Positions 44,501-56,168 of a DNA stretch of 64,000 nt are shown here, piece after piece. The stretch spans positions 4,234,528 to 4,298,527 of the forward strand of contig NW_020653770.1 of NCBI RefSeq assembly GCF_003589595.1, given 5' to 3'. Numbering within the stretch: position 1 is the stretch's first letter; each line of letters starts with the position of its first letter. The stretch is from Hyposmocoma kahamanoa. Lineage: Eukaryota; Arthropoda; Insecta; Lepidoptera; Cosmopterigidae. The position numbers were made by a program, and so were the translations under genes. Below the pieces are notes generated by a model. It was not told where the DNA came from, did not search any database, and worked only from the letters and a program-made list of their open reading frames with translations.

Positions 44501-45049
44501 TCAAATCGTGAAAGGTAAATTTTGTATATCAATCGGACTCTTGTTATAGAAGCGTATACATTGCCCTTTAAATGATTTTTTGACTTTGTGAAGACGACTA
44601 TCAAGAAAAACTAGTTTATTTTTATTCCTCGTATTAATGTTATGTCTGTCACTATTTTTCGTAACGAAATTACTATTCCTTTTAACAAACATTACATTTT
44701 CATAAATGTACTGTGAGGCTAGTGTAAGAATGTTAATTTCCTTAAACTTATCTCTCAAAGATACTTTGGGGCCCAGATTGTAAATTGCCCTAACTGCACG
44801 TTTCTGCAGGACAAAGATTCTATTGATATCGGCGGCATTACCCCAAAGCAAAATGCCGTATGTCATTAGACTGTGAAAGTAGCTGAAGTAAACCAATCTA
44901 GGTGTTTCGACGTCTGAAAGTTTCCTTATTTTTTTAATCGAGTACACTGCAGAGCCGAGCCGTTTTGATAACTTACTTATATGGGAATCCCATTGCAATT
45001 TAGCATCCAACGTTATACCTAGAAATACAACTGTATCCACAAGGTTCAA
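44501..45049 (-). pseudogene. Jockey-superclade LINE: C-terminal part of the reverse transcriptase ORF
   Basis: A 182-codon open frame on the minus strand. It starts within the post-catalytic RT region (VVFLGITLDAKLQWDSHISK), continues SYFHSLMTYGILLWGNAADI and VLQKRAVRAIYNLGPK, and ends RFYNKSPIDIQNLPFTI. This pattern is usual for the thumb and C-terminal region of jockey/CR1-like retrotransposons. The YADD catalytic core and the endonuclease are missing upstream (5' truncation at about 45055). Sister fragments are at 33468-33490/34060-34210, 43378-43435 and 54837-54900. Confidence 0.85.
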
Positions 45050-45370
45050 CTATCTGTCGTGACTGTGTCGTGGACGATTTTTTTATCATTGAACGACTGT
45101 CGTGTGTAGCTGTTCCTACTAGATCGTGAAGATAATTTATTTGCATGACAGAATCGTTTAAAACTGCGATTGTCTATCATCGCAATGTTTATCGTGGCTT
45201 TTTACTTATCATTGGACGACTGTCGTTCTAGCTCTTCTCATTGTCATAGTAGTCTATCGTCGTAACGTCAAAAAAGTCAACGACAGTTAATCGTGTTGTA
45301 ATTAAAATATCCAAGCCACGACACTTTAAACGGCACGACTATCTATCGTCACGACATAGTGGGAATACAC
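45040..45370. repeat. Degenerate TCGTG/CGACT-rich segment
   Basis: Many loose repeats of ACGACTGTCGT-like words in both orientations (CATTGAACGACTGTCGTG, CATTGGACGACTGTCGTT, GACGTAACG-like words). Possibly a MITE with subterminal repeats. It lies next to the 5' break of the LINE at 44501. Confidence 0.4.
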
Positions 45371-45379
45371 CCTTAGGTT

Positions 45380-46330
45380 GCTTTGGCGCGGTCAAAGGTC
45401 CATTATGAAAAACAAAGCATGAGTCGGTCCTGACGAGTTATACTATAACTGCACTGCGAAATGGCGACCAGTTTGAGAATTGCATAATGTTTGAGATGCT
45501 ACAATTTTTAAAATGTATGCTTCACATATATTCCAAAGTTTATAAACCAATTGATGATTTTAAAACGTATTTTTACTACTTCGAATAGAGTTAAAACGTA
45601 GCTAAATTAAAACTAACTAACTCTGGTATTCGAGATAACAATGTCAAGGACAAACAAACCTTTTAACGCTTACATTTTACTGAAAGGTGTTTGTTTGTAA
45701 CCGTTTTAACTATTGGACTCAATCCATTAAACTACACATCTTTAGTTTGTGTTTTAACCTATATAATTCGAATAAGGCAGATAGGTTTTCGTTTTTATTC
45801 TAACGACTGCAGAAGTAAAACGTTTGGTTCAGAAATTACAATATGTAGAATATATTTGCCTAAATTTCAAGCAAGAAAGAAAGACAAAAAGAAAGAAAAA
45901 TCGTGCACATATAGCGGTTAACACCTCCTCTGAATTACAAACAAGTGCATTAGCAATGATGCAGCAATCAGTAATACTATTTTACACTCTCGTTGTTATA
46001 AGGCTACATCTGCAAAAAGACAAATTTTCGGAAGAATTTTAAAGATACTACGAACGTAAGTTGATAACGTTTTTATGTTGAAATAGGACAGTTATAATGT
46101 CACATTACGTTATTTGTTTCATATGTAGTTGTAGGTCATTTGTAGGTGTATTATTGTTATAATTTCCATGTCATAAAATACTATTACCAGAAAACGTATG
46201 ACTTTATACTAAGAGTGCGGTAAATTCGTTGACTGATATATTATTTTATATTCATAATTTAACTCAATTAATTTTTAAATTGTTGTTATTTTGTACGTTG
46301 CAAGTTGTATATTAAATTTGTTTTTTTCTT
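45380..46330. other. AT-rich stretch, nothing recognised
   Basis: Frames of 72-76 codons at 45691-46042 overlap each other and have no recognisable features. Confidence 0.45.
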
Positions 46331-46343
46331 ATAAGTTACATAA

Positions 46344-46612
46344 GGTAACCTGTCACAAAGTCGAAAATTTTTTGTCCGAAATAACTTTTGTTCGAATTTT
46401 CATTACCCCAAAAACCGAATTGTAACGAAACAGTTGTTTCTTTCAGGATATATTGAATGTTTATCGCAAAAACACGATTAAGTTCGGTTAGTGTAGGTTA
46501 AGTTAGGAATAAAAGAAAAAACATTTTCCTCTCAAATTACTTTCGTGGTTACGAAATTTCGACCAAACGTTATTTCTGGCAAATGTCATTTCGGACTACG
46601 GATAGGTAACCA
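46344..46612 (+). mobile_element. hAT-like MITE, family GGTAACC, intact copy
   Basis: Termini GGTAACCTGTCACAAAGTC and GACTACGGATAGGTAACCA. Flanked by a perfect 8-bp duplication TTACATAA (46336-46343 and 46613-46620). It is 269 bp and non-coding. Confidence 0.9.
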
Positions 46613-46904
46613 TTACATAATTATATAATTATGTAGATTATTAGTTATTGGATTACATAATGTCAAACAACAACGTATTGCACAATTTCATAATATCATT
46701 ATACATACATATTCTGCTCTTCTTGTAACTAACGCATTTATATTTTGGTAACTTTCGAGTACAGTAAGGGCATTGCAAAAACAAAAAACATAAAATTAAG
46801 ATATAATAAAATTAATTAATAACGAATGAGATACACAACATTTTATAAAATAAATAATAATAATAATTTTTAATTTTATTTAATGTCACGATGTTTCACT
46901 ATCA

Positions 46905-47205
46905 TGATATTCAATTTGTTTTTTTTGTGAAATTACGCCACTAGTTTGTTATAGTTATTAATAACAAAGAACGAACACTTAGAAAAATTCATTTTTCGAA
47001 TCAGCACCCTTAGGCAATCAGTGCCAGATGCTCTGCCAATTAAATCATGGAAAGAACTAGCAATGGTAGCTGTAAAGGTACAGCTCACTCAGAGTGAAGA
47101 AAAAAATATCTCGCAGATGGCGCTACGGCAAAAAAGTCGTTAAAAACCAAAAGCAAACATTTGCAAGAACCACGTATAAAACTTCATAAGGTTTGCTGGT
47201 CATCG
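46905..47205. mobile_element. S1 SINE pieces, minus then plus (degenerate head-to-head pair)
   Basis: 46905-47065 is a minus-strand tail and tRNA-like part. 47108-47205 is a plus-strand head (GCAGATGGCGCTACGG.., ..AAGGTTTGCTGG). Between them is GGTAGCTGTAAAGGTA, a motif also seen next to S1 at 63387. Too diverged to show a target duplication. Confidence 0.55.
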
Positions 47206-47459
47206 TTTTTGCGGCCTATGTGACCCGCCGAACGCCACTTTCTTTGAGCAAACTGAGTCTAATGCGGCATTACACTATGGGGATGGAGAACGAGAAGGTC
47301 GGGGTGGAAAGAAACTGATGGTAGAACGAGCAATGTAAGTGTAGTGTGAAGATGAAAATAGGAGAAGATGGAGACAAGGAGTTGGAGGCCTCTGCAATAA
47401 ATATGTTTATAAAGTGAAATTAATGAAATAGTACATAATTAGCATTGGGAAAATGAAAA

Positions 47460-48652
47460 CGTGAGGCGCACTATAACTTTCCGGAATGAATAAGAAAAAA
47501 ATACTATAAATGGGCAGAAATTAATTTATTGTTTCTCAAAATATTCTCCGTTAGGGTTAATGCACTTTTTCATATGAATGAACCAATTTTGAAAACATTT
47601 ATGCCGCTCCTCCGTGACAATCTCTGAAACATATTTTTCATACTCTTCGACAGCCTCTTCAGGTGATCAAAATCGTTGACCGCGTGACTGGTTCTTAATT
47701 TTTGAAAATAAATAAAAGTCATAAGGTTCCAGGTCGGGGTACGCGGGTTGGCTCATATCAAAATTCATTTGTCTGTCTGGCCGTGTGAGAACTGGCATTA
47801 TTGTGGTGCAAGATGATACGGCGTTTACGGTTATTTTTACGGAGTTTATCAATAACTTCCAGCAAACGAATGGTCGTGTACCAATCACTACTCACAGTAC
47901 AACGATTCTCCAAAGCAACAGTAGCCACGTGTCCAATTTTATTAAAAAAAGAAGCAATCATCCGCTTAGAGGCACTTCGCACGCGCGCCACTTTGGTTGA
48001 TTTCGGCTCATCTCGAAAGACCCATACGGTCGATTGATGCTTTGTTTTGGGATCGTAACTATAAATTCATGTTTCGTCACCTGTTACTATGTCCCACACA
48101 CACAAATTTGACGCCCCTTCATTGAATCTGGTAAGCATGGCATTGGACTTAGTGACGCGATCCGATTTTTGAGCCTCAGTTAAATTGTGTAGGATCCACC
48201 GAGAGCACAGCTTTTTCACACACAACTGTTTGTGTAGCATTGATTGATTGAGTATATCACATGCCTGTCTATTTAGATCATACGGCGCACATCATCGATG
48301 TTTTTGTTGTTCACAGCAGTGGACGGGCGACCATCGCGAAATTCGTCACTGAGATTCACACGACCGCGTTTGAATTCTGCAAACCAACTACAAATAGTCG
48401 TCTTGCACGGTGCTTCATCGCCAAAAGCACTTTGAAGCTGAGCAAAGCTAAGAAAATTTTGAGTTAAATCCATGATGATGTAGACAACCAATTTCTAAAA
48501 TGACGCCAGAATGTAGAAACAAGTGACAGTCACAGTGAGATGAAACAAACTGTATTCTACTGCCAAAGAGTTCCATTTTCAAATGTTGTAATTACTTTTT
48601 AAATATTGTTTATGTAATTGGCCAGTTCCGGAAACTTATAGTGCGCCCTACG
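47460..48652 (-). mobile_element. Decayed mariner transposon, copy 2
   Basis: Same family as the copy at 15571, in opposite orientation. On the plus strand the left end is GAGGCGCACTATAACTTTCC and the right end is CCGGAAACTTATAGTGCGCC followed by C-TA. Full-length outline, coding capacity lost. Confidence 0.92.
47667..48491 (-). pseudogene. mariner transposase, copy 2, frameshifted
   Basis: Minus-strand fragments: 48491-48273 encodes the N-terminal DNA-binding part (GDEAPCKTTICSWFAEFKRG), 47991-47758 the middle (SASKRMIASFFNKIGHVATV, RKRRIILHHNNASSHTARQT), and 47760-47667 the C-terminal part (YPDLEPYDFYLFSKIKNQ). The second catalytic Asp is replaced by Asn (HHNNAS). The third Asp (YDFYLF) remains. 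The first-Asp region is present only out of frame. Unlike copy 1, it retains the segment between the second and third catalytic positions, with a frameshift. Confidence 0.9.
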
Positions 48653-49130
48653 TATTATAGTAAATATTACTGGGAACTCTTGCAGGAATCAGGAAAAGTA
48701 AGGGCGTTTCCTAGAAAACGTATAATGAGAGAAGTGAAGATAATAGGGGGTCCGTAGTTTCACACTACAACACTTCTTAAACTGTCCGTCAAGAAACTCT
48801 ACTGCTACTTAATACGTATACGTATGTTCACACGTTAATTTATTTCACCAAGGGTTATGGTTTGAATCTGGATATAGAGACGTTTATATAATGAACAGAT
48901 GTTAAAAAACCGAAATTCCTAAATTGTTTACAAAGAGTTATGCACACTGTTATAAATCGAGAGTCAAACTGATAAAAGCCGTGTGGCACGCCAAGGTCTG
49001 TAACATGACGATGTAACTACTCCAGTTACTGGAAGTGTATTTCAACATTAACTGAGATGTTTGGCAGATGAATTTTAATTTACTTATTACTACTAATCAG
49101 ACATTCAGTTAACTTATCTACAATTGAAAT

Positions 49131-49517
49131 TTGTATTGAATTGGTTTGCAGTTATTTTTTGTGAAATTACTCCACTAGTTTGTTATAATTATTAATACAA
49201 AGATTGAATCTTAGGAAAAATTCCTTCGATCCGGCCGGATTCGAAGCGACGACACGCAAACTGTGCCAGAAGCTATGCCAACTAAGCTACGGAACGAACC
49301 AGCGGACATCACGAATTTGTCTATGTTGTCGGATTTTTGTATTTGGTTTTTCAACGACTTTTTGGATGGCGCTACGGAAAAAAAGTCGTTAAAAAACCAA
49401 AAACAAAAATGTGCAACAAGAACATAGAAAAATTCGTAAGGTACGCTGGTTCGTTCCGAGGCTTAGTTGGCACAGCGTCTGACACAGTTTGCTAGAAGAC
49501 GTTGATTACTTCGATCC
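49131..49517. mobile_element. S1 tRNA-like SINE, head-to-head dimer, interrupted by a MITE
   Basis: The left arm (minus) runs from the tail to about 49365. It joins the plus arm through TTTTTGGATGGCGCTACGGA. The plus arm continues through box A (AGGCTTAGTTGG) and is cut by the CATCGAG MITE with target CTTCGATC; its tail resumes at 50015. Confidence 0.8.
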
Positions 49518-50006
49518 ATCGAGTATATAACCAGAAATAGAGACAAAATGTCATTTAATTTGTTTGAAAATTATTCTGCCAAATCATTACTGTGACAACT
49601 GCGCTCCGTTTGGACAGCCCCAATTCGAAATAATTGACGGGTGTCGTCAATTATTTTACTTCAAATGGACCAGCTTAACTTGAGCTATGCTATAATGGAC
49701 GAAAATTGAAAAAATATATATTTAATATTTAATTGCCGATGAAATGTGATTCCGTTTGTTTTGTAATTTGATGGTTTGGTGTTTTCCCCACACTACCGAA
49801 TGGAACATCTTTATTACAATAAATACAGAATATTTTGGAATACACGGAGATTTACACACAGGTCAGTTGTTGGCGCTGTACTATTTCAGATTTCTAATAT
49901 GTAATTTCAGCGCAAACGAGAATTGATAGTTAAAAGTGATGTAAGGCCCATTTGCCTGATGAGGTGCCAGGGATGGATGGCCCTTATTTTGTCTCTATAC
50001 TCGATG
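49518..50006 (+). mobile_element. hAT-like MITE, family CATCGAG, copy 5
   Basis: Ends CATCGAGTATATAACC and ACTCGATG, with a perfect 8-bp target duplication CTTCGATC on both sides. The target is the 3' part of an S1 SINE, which it splits. The exact 8-bp duplication is the best evidence that the family is moved by a hAT-type transposase. Confidence 0.9.
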
Positions 50007-51251
50007 CTTCGATCTAATCTTTGTACTAATACTTAAAACTATTATTAACTTTTTATCGTAATCGGAAATCGATTTATCAAATACAGTAGGCACCTATACT
50101 TTTTTACAGACAGATAAAATTTATGATTTTGACAGAGGCAATGATGACTAAAGAATGAATTGTAATATCTATATATAGTCGGTCTTTGTAGATATTCGTA
50201 TATGTCGGGCGTATGTGACATTCCGAAGATTTTTCAAAGGAGCATATTTTAGGTTTAAAAGGCTGTTTTAAAATGTTTAAGTCTTGTTTCAAAATTTTGT
50301 TTTTTTGTTTTAATTAAGTTTAAGTTTTGAAATTTTTTAAAACAGTCTTTAGAATCTAAAACATGCTTCTTGCTAAGCTTCTTGCTAATGTTGTTTTTGC
50401 CCTTCGTATAACGATATAGATGACAACATTATTCTTATTACTTTCTGATTTCAATATTACGTGAAAATTTTCAACTCAGGCGTGGGTTACAAAGAATGTT
50501 GGTGTAATAAACTTTACGTTTCAAATTTATAACAGTTTTTACAATAATGAAAGCAATAAATCTAATCAATGCTGCCGCCAGCAGTAATGTGGGCATTACT
50601 ACAAACGTTGGTTTGTTTGAAAAAACTAATATACGCGATTTAAATTCGGAAAAATAGTTTCATTTCCTAAAAGTAATAACGTTTACCAATGCTGCATACG
50701 CCTTTGCACTATCCCCAAGGACTCTTAGGTGTACGAGAAGGGCACTATAACCTGTGCATGCACAGGAACCTTTTAAGTTCAGGTTCTGACCCCAGATCAG
50801 CCCGTGTACAGGGTTGTCACAGTCCGTTGTCACTGACTTCATCCAGTTCTCAAGAAGCTAGTGTAAGTAAGTACCTCCCTATTGTCCAGATAAGTACTGG
50901 AGCTATAGACACGCTCAGTTCCCAAACAGCGGTTGCCAAAAACAGGAACGATCTTAAAGTTAAAGCGCTTATTTATTGGCTCATGATGCAAGTAGAAGTG
51001 CATTATAAATGCAATTACAATGTAAACAATTTTATGCCTACTCAACATTACCCTCTGTCACTGACCTATTAAGTGTGTCACGTTGCTTCAACATAATATT
51101 ACGACGTAAAAATTGTAAAAAAAAATATTTTTTGTACCAAGCGACGGTGCGTATAAGTCGATAAAGTGACACTTCGGACATCTGTGACATTTCGGACCGT
51201 GATTTCTCGGCTTCAGAACTGGGGGTCTACTCCCATTCACCGTCCAACATC

Positions 51252-51386
51252 CGTCCGAAGAAATAACTGTCAAATAAGTAATATTCGACCAAATTAAAAG
51301 ACGCATGATGCGAGTGAAGCTTCATGCTTGACGTTGTCTTTTAATTTGGTCGAATATTACTTATTTCACAGTTATTTTTTCGGACG
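51252..51386. repeat. 51-bp-arm palindrome (foldback element)
   Basis: Arms 51252-51302 and 51336-51386 (CGTCCGAAGAAATAACTGTC.. and its complement) are nearly perfect, with a 33-nt spacer. Outside the right arm, CGTTTCGGACTTAGTGCGAA resembles the ends of the elements at 56558 and 61451, so it is probably a MITE of that group. Confidence 0.7.
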
Positions 51387-52431
51387 GACGTTTCGGACTT
51401 AGTGCGAAAACTTTTTAACGTTGTTTTTTTTACCTCGGCAACATTTAATTTCCTCCCGTCACTATTTCAGAGGCGCTTAAATATATAAAAAGCGAAGTTA
51501 GAAATCGTAACACTGGCGCCCCGAGATGTTAAAAAAGACTGCCAAGAGCATGTCACACACTTTCATAATAGGTTCTGTAGCCGTTACGCCATCCGGGCCG
51601 GATCACATTCTGTTGCAACTTTATTTGTATGCAATAAAAACTATTTTAATGTATTATAGAGAGATCTATATATCACAAAATGGTGCAAAATGATTTTATA
51701 AGAGATTATTATTTTGGATAGATTTAAAGATTTTTTGAATAAAATAAGTGGATACCTTTTTTATTATTGAATGGGCGTTATAAAATTTCACATATATCTA
51801 CACAATTTGTTTTAAGTACGTCGTATTTATTTTTATGACTGTCATATCATCAAAGCTCGTTCGACGTATGATATATTGCTTTGTCATACCAAGAGTATGG
51901 TTTTAGGTAATTTTACTTAGAGATACGCAAATACAGTACAATAGGTACTTATTCCATACAAGGTCAAACTAAAGACGAAAAATAGCGTAATAGGACATGG
52001 GTTAGCAATCTCTTGACATAACAGGATAAATTTAAAAAATAATAACTATCGACAGGGTCGAAACACAAAAGTGCGATGCGACGTCGCATCTCCGAAATCT
52101 ACGAGCTCGCACGACGCATCGTAAGAATTTGCAAATTGCTCCGCATCGCGCATTCCTGCTATGTTAATCTTTGTTTTTTTCTTATACTTTCTTATCAGTA
52201 ACAGCAATGCAACACTCTTTTTACGATTCATGCCACTTATTTTTGACATCCAAGTACTAAAGCTATGTAATAAACCCTTTAGTATAAAGTTTGTTTTCAC
52301 CACAGACCTCGATAAGTTATTGCAACACTAGTTCAAAATATAAGGCAAGAGCAGGATGCATCTGAACGCATCTTTCATAGCAAACATCAAGCAAGCGTTT
52401 AAATACATATAATATGTATAATATATACATT

Positions 52432-52434
52432 ATG

Positions 52435-52482
<48 letters not shown>

Positions 52483-52492
52483 NNNNNNNNNN

Positions 52493-52535
<43 letters not shown>

Positions 52536-52552
52536 TGTGAGTGTGTGTGTGT
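52432..52552 (+). repeat. (GT)n microsatellite with an assembly gap
   Basis: GT repeats on both sides of ten Ns (52483-52492). The true length is unknown. Frames of V/C residues across it are artefacts. Confidence 0.95.
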
Positions 52553-52639
52553 ACTATCTTACACTTTTAGATCTATATTTGGTAGTAAATTGTTAAGTTT
52601 AATAAAATATTTAAATGGATCTATTTAAATATTTTATTT

Positions 52640-53010
52640 TTAATAAATAAAAATAAAAATCATTTATTGCAGACTATAGACAGTCCATTTTGTTATTACA
52701 CTTACAAGCTATCTATTCTACTGTTAGTACAAAAATTACAAAATAACAATTAAATAAATGAAATTAATTGAATTGATTACGTGAAAGAAATGATTACATG
52801 ATACTTGCTAAGTTCACCGAGCACCTAGGACGTGAAGTTCAGTGAACCTAGCAAGCAGATCGGAATCCCATTACCCTAGCGTCGGCAAACATGCCTGACG
52901 CACTGCAATATCGAGGAAGCCCAAACAGAGCCCTGAACACATTATTATACATAATACGTAGGGAGTTATAGGCCTTCTGAGTGAAATCGACCAATAGGCT
53001 TCTTGTGTAG
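52640..53010 (-). pseudogene. LINE 3' end (minus strand) with short RT C-terminal frame
   Basis: The minus strand reads VDFTQKAYNSLRI, then YNNVFRALFGLPRYCSASGM and FADARVMGF, motifs that recur at the C-terminus of lepidopteran LINE reverse transcriptases. A 3' UTR follows, ending AATAAATGATTTTTATTTTT. It is 5'-truncated at about 53010. Confidence 0.65.
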
Positions 53011-53303
53011 AATGTCTGTCTCTGTAAATGTTTTTGTACGAAAGTAAAATGTGATGGATTATTAAAAGTAATGGAACAAAAATTGTTGTTTATAATTTAG
53101 CTGCTTTGTATAACATTTATCGATGTATTATAAGGTATACGTATCTCGATTATGTTATTTGTTATGGATATTTTAAAAAAACACGATTAGATTACATTAT
53201 CTGGATAGAATTATATCTCGATATAGTCTGTGACTAACGATCGTTTCCGTTTTGTTTCTGTCTGGATCTGGTTCTACAATACCATTATTTAAAAAAGAAA
53301 TTG

Positions 53304-53517
53304 TAGCACTAGAGCTCCTTGTGAAGGAGTTCGTCCAGGGTAGTACTGCCACCTTACCTATTTCTGCCGCCAAGCAGTAAAGTACGCATTACTGTGTTCC
53401 GGTTTGGAATGGTAAAGGTACTGGTGAAATTACACGCACATGGAACTTTTCAACTTCTGTCTTTGTGATTTAAAGCTCTGAGTGGCACTGCAACTGTTAC
53501 GGATAGGCGAGTCACTA
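53304..53517 (-). repeat. R4 repeat (minus)
   Basis: TAGAGCTCCTTGTGAAGGAG to GAGTGGCACTGCAACTGTTA; lacks a middle piece. Confidence 0.72.
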
Positions 53518-53521
53518 TCAA

Positions 53522-53775
53522 ATGGTTTAGATATTTATTATTAAATAACGGTTTTCATAAACATAGGATACACTTAAGGATATTGTCTAAGAATGTGCTA
53601 AGTTACATGATAGGGTGTAGTTTACTCGAACATGTAAAATCCCGAAAACGGGCTAATTAAAAGTCTAAAACAAACTATTTAAGAATAATATATCTAAATT
53701 TGCAGGTGATTTTTATATGGAAGTATTTATCTTTAAATACTACAGAGAACCTGCTAAATTTTGGTTTTCAACTAT
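53522..53775 (+). repeat. Dispersed ~235-bp repeat, copy 2
   Basis: AAGGATATTGTCTAAGAATG to AATTTTGGTTTTCAACTA. Same order of blocks as copy 1, diverged. Confidence 0.6.
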
Positions 53776-54041
53776 ACGACTCATCCGTAGAATAAAGACC
53801 TATCTGCAAGACTGTTTTTTCTCAGGACATTATACATTTCGTTCGCTGTTCGCTCCATAGCTAATATCCATATATTAGAGCGACCTTTGATCGATTTTAT
53901 ATTTCCGAAACGAAATAATACATCAAATTATGAAAACACCTATAACTAAGCTTTATGTTGAATAAGGAGATTATGTATTTATCCTATTTTCGTTGTATAA
54001 TCACATTGGACTCTGTTCTTCGGATGAATCGTATAGTTCTA

Positions 54042-54212
54042 TATTAAATTTTTATGGAATTGACATTAAATTTTTTTTTTTGTGAAATTACTACACTAAT
54101 TTGTTATTATTATAAATACAAAGATCGAACATTTAGAAAAAATCCTTCTATCTGGGCCGGATTCGAACCGACGTCTTCTAGCAAATTGTGCCAGACACTA
54201 TGCCAACTAAGC
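54042..54212 (-). mobile_element. S1 tRNA-like SINE (minus), head missing
   Basis: Tail TTTTTTTGTGAAATTACTAC, box B complement GGATTCGAACC and box A complement CCAACTAAGC. Truncated at about 54212. Confidence 0.8.
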
Positions 54213-54500
54213 TCTACTAAATTCATATTTACTCCAAAACTTGAAAATTGCCCAGCGGTTGCCATCGCCATTTGGCGCTTGTCAACGTCAGATTGGTCAA
54301 ATTTTCTCCGCCTGTTCTTATTGTATTCATATTATTTCAAGCACGCAGATTGCGGGACGCGAGAGGCGGTTCCCCTTACCTAAAATCTAGACCTGCGTTC
54401 AAATACCTCGCTTTAAACCTTGAAATACACAGGGAGCGGGTGTAGATCGGGCGCGGGTCGGGTCGGGCCCCGGCGGGTCTAATTTCGTATATTTTTTTAT

Positions 54501-54722
54501 AACATCAGATGACGGGACGAACAAGTCGTGCACCTGATGGTAGGCTACACGGCTGTCCATAACAGTTACAGTGCCACTCAGAGCTTCAAATTGCAAAGAT
54601 CTGAGGGGCACTACCAGTACACCCGACATTCTGAGACATAAGTTGACAAGTCCCTTGTGCCTGTAATTTCACCAGCAACCTTAGCTTTCAAAACCGGAAC
54701 ACAGCAATGCTAACATTACTGC
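54501..54722 (+). repeat. R4 repeat
   Basis: CATCAGATGACGGGACGAAC to GCAATGCTAACATTACTGC. Confidence 0.75.
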
Positions 54723-54836
54723 TACTTAAAATTATTTAATTGCTATACACAGAATTAGAGCCATTGTGGTCCCGACCCGACTCGTGCCCGACCCGCACCC
54801 GTGTGTTTCACGCTTTAGGTATAATGGATACGCTTC

Positions 54837-54900
54837 TATAATAATTTTCCGGTTGATATTGAAAATTTGCAATTTACGAAGTTTAAACTATATTATATAA
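54837..54900 (+). pseudogene. 3' fragment of the LINE family at 44501 (plus strand)
   Basis: A plus-strand frame reads RFYNNFPVDIENLQFTKFKL, clearly related to the end of the 44501 frame. Only the extreme C-terminus remains. Confidence 0.6.
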
Positions 54901-55260
54901 TACGGTATATCTTCACGAATGTATTATTCCGTAACATATAAACTCAAATAAATTAACTTTAACCGCGGAACCTTAAAAACTAGTTTAGTTTTTGTTAAAT
55001 GAATGCTAAAGCTGTTTCATTTTAAAGTCGCCAGTAACCGTTATGTTGGCGCCATGTTAAATGTCACTTTGTATTAAGTTAAGAACTCGTAGAGCTTATT
55101 TAACATAAGCTGTTAAGTTATCTGTTGTCTTATTTGTTTAAATACTGATTTTCTTTGTGTTTAAAGATTAATACGGCTTTGAATACATCAAACTCAGGCA
55201 GTGCTACAAATTCATGCCTTTTGCAGTGAAAACAACGCGAGCTGTAGATTTTTTTTAAAG

Positions 55261-55415
55261 TAAATAGACTTGCTCTTTATTACTATTTAATCTTGGACCA
55301 AAGATAGGGTCTAGAATGGAACGAGCTTTCTCAGAAGATATCTCTTCAGTCGCACCTTGAAGATACGGATTGTACGTGCAAAGTCGCAGGCAGGTAATTC
55401 CATTACTGACCTGTG
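55261..55415 (-). pseudogene. Decayed LINE C-terminal fragment, copy 1
   Basis: The minus strand reads MELPACDFARTIRIFKVRLK then RYLLRKLVP, and contains CTCGTTCCATTCTAGACCCT. The sequence matches 1215-1365 on the plus strand. The class of LINE is not certain. Confidence 0.4.
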
Positions 55416-55483
55416 TGTATAATAAAAAATGACGAAAAACGCTTAAGGTAAACTTACCTGAAGGTTTTTTTTAAACGTGCATA

Positions 55484-55568
55484 ATGCACACACACTCTTA
55501 GCCCCGCACTAAGGAAACCTTGTATCGCAGGTGCCATGGATACACACATAGACCACCACAAATTACAC
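55484..55568 (-). mobile_element. S2 SINE, 3' part (minus)
   Basis: CACACACTCTTAGCCCCGCA to GACCACCACAAATTACAC; directly followed by a copy of R4. Confidence 0.65.
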
Positions 55569-55703
55569 TGGCAGTGCCCCGCAGATCTTTGTGTTTTAAA
55601 GCTCTTAGTGACAATGCAACTGTGATGGACAGGCATGTCGCTTACCATCAGTCGCGCGATTTATTCGCCCCGTATCACGTCGTCACTTAGTATCGTATAA
55701 AAA
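55569..55703 (-). repeat. R4 5' fragment (minus)
   Basis: GGCAGTGCCCCGCAGATCTT to the A-run after GTCACTTAGTATCGTAT. Confidence 0.65.
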
Positions 55704-55934
55704 AAAACATTTTAAGGGTCAAGTCATACTGAAAGAGCAGCGGCTGGCGCATTTTTGGTACAAAAGCATTACTTACCATTTTGAAACTTATTTTGTAAAG
55801 AAAAAAGTTCAAACAACCGCGGGACCGCACGAGATTTGTAGCGACTAATTCAAAGAGACACTATGTTAGCTCTTTTGGAGAATTTATCCTCCTCTATAGA
55901 TATTTCGAATGTAAAAAATCGATAATCATAATAA

Positions 55935-56168
55935 TCTCAGTACAGAGTAGGTACGTACTAAAAAAAACCGACTTCAAAGGTTTGTGGAATTACATCTATT
56001 TACCAAGGAAGTGCGCGAAACCGTATTGAAATTTAAATGGTACCAATAATGAGGCACTCTCTTTCCAACAAAAAAATCATCAAAATCGGTTCAAATATCG
56101 AACTCATCGCGTAACATAATGTGTAAAAGTTTTTCATTTGAAAAACTTTTTTCGAATACGGTTAAAAA
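55935..56168 (-). repeat. AACCGAC-family repeat, shortened
   Basis: TCTCAGTACAGAGTAGGTAC and AACCGACTTCAAAGG to GAATACGGTTAAAAA. Confidence 0.6.

Noticed and set aside
52414..52628. Val/Cys-rich open frames
   Set aside because: Translation of a (GT)n microsatellite across an assembly gap.
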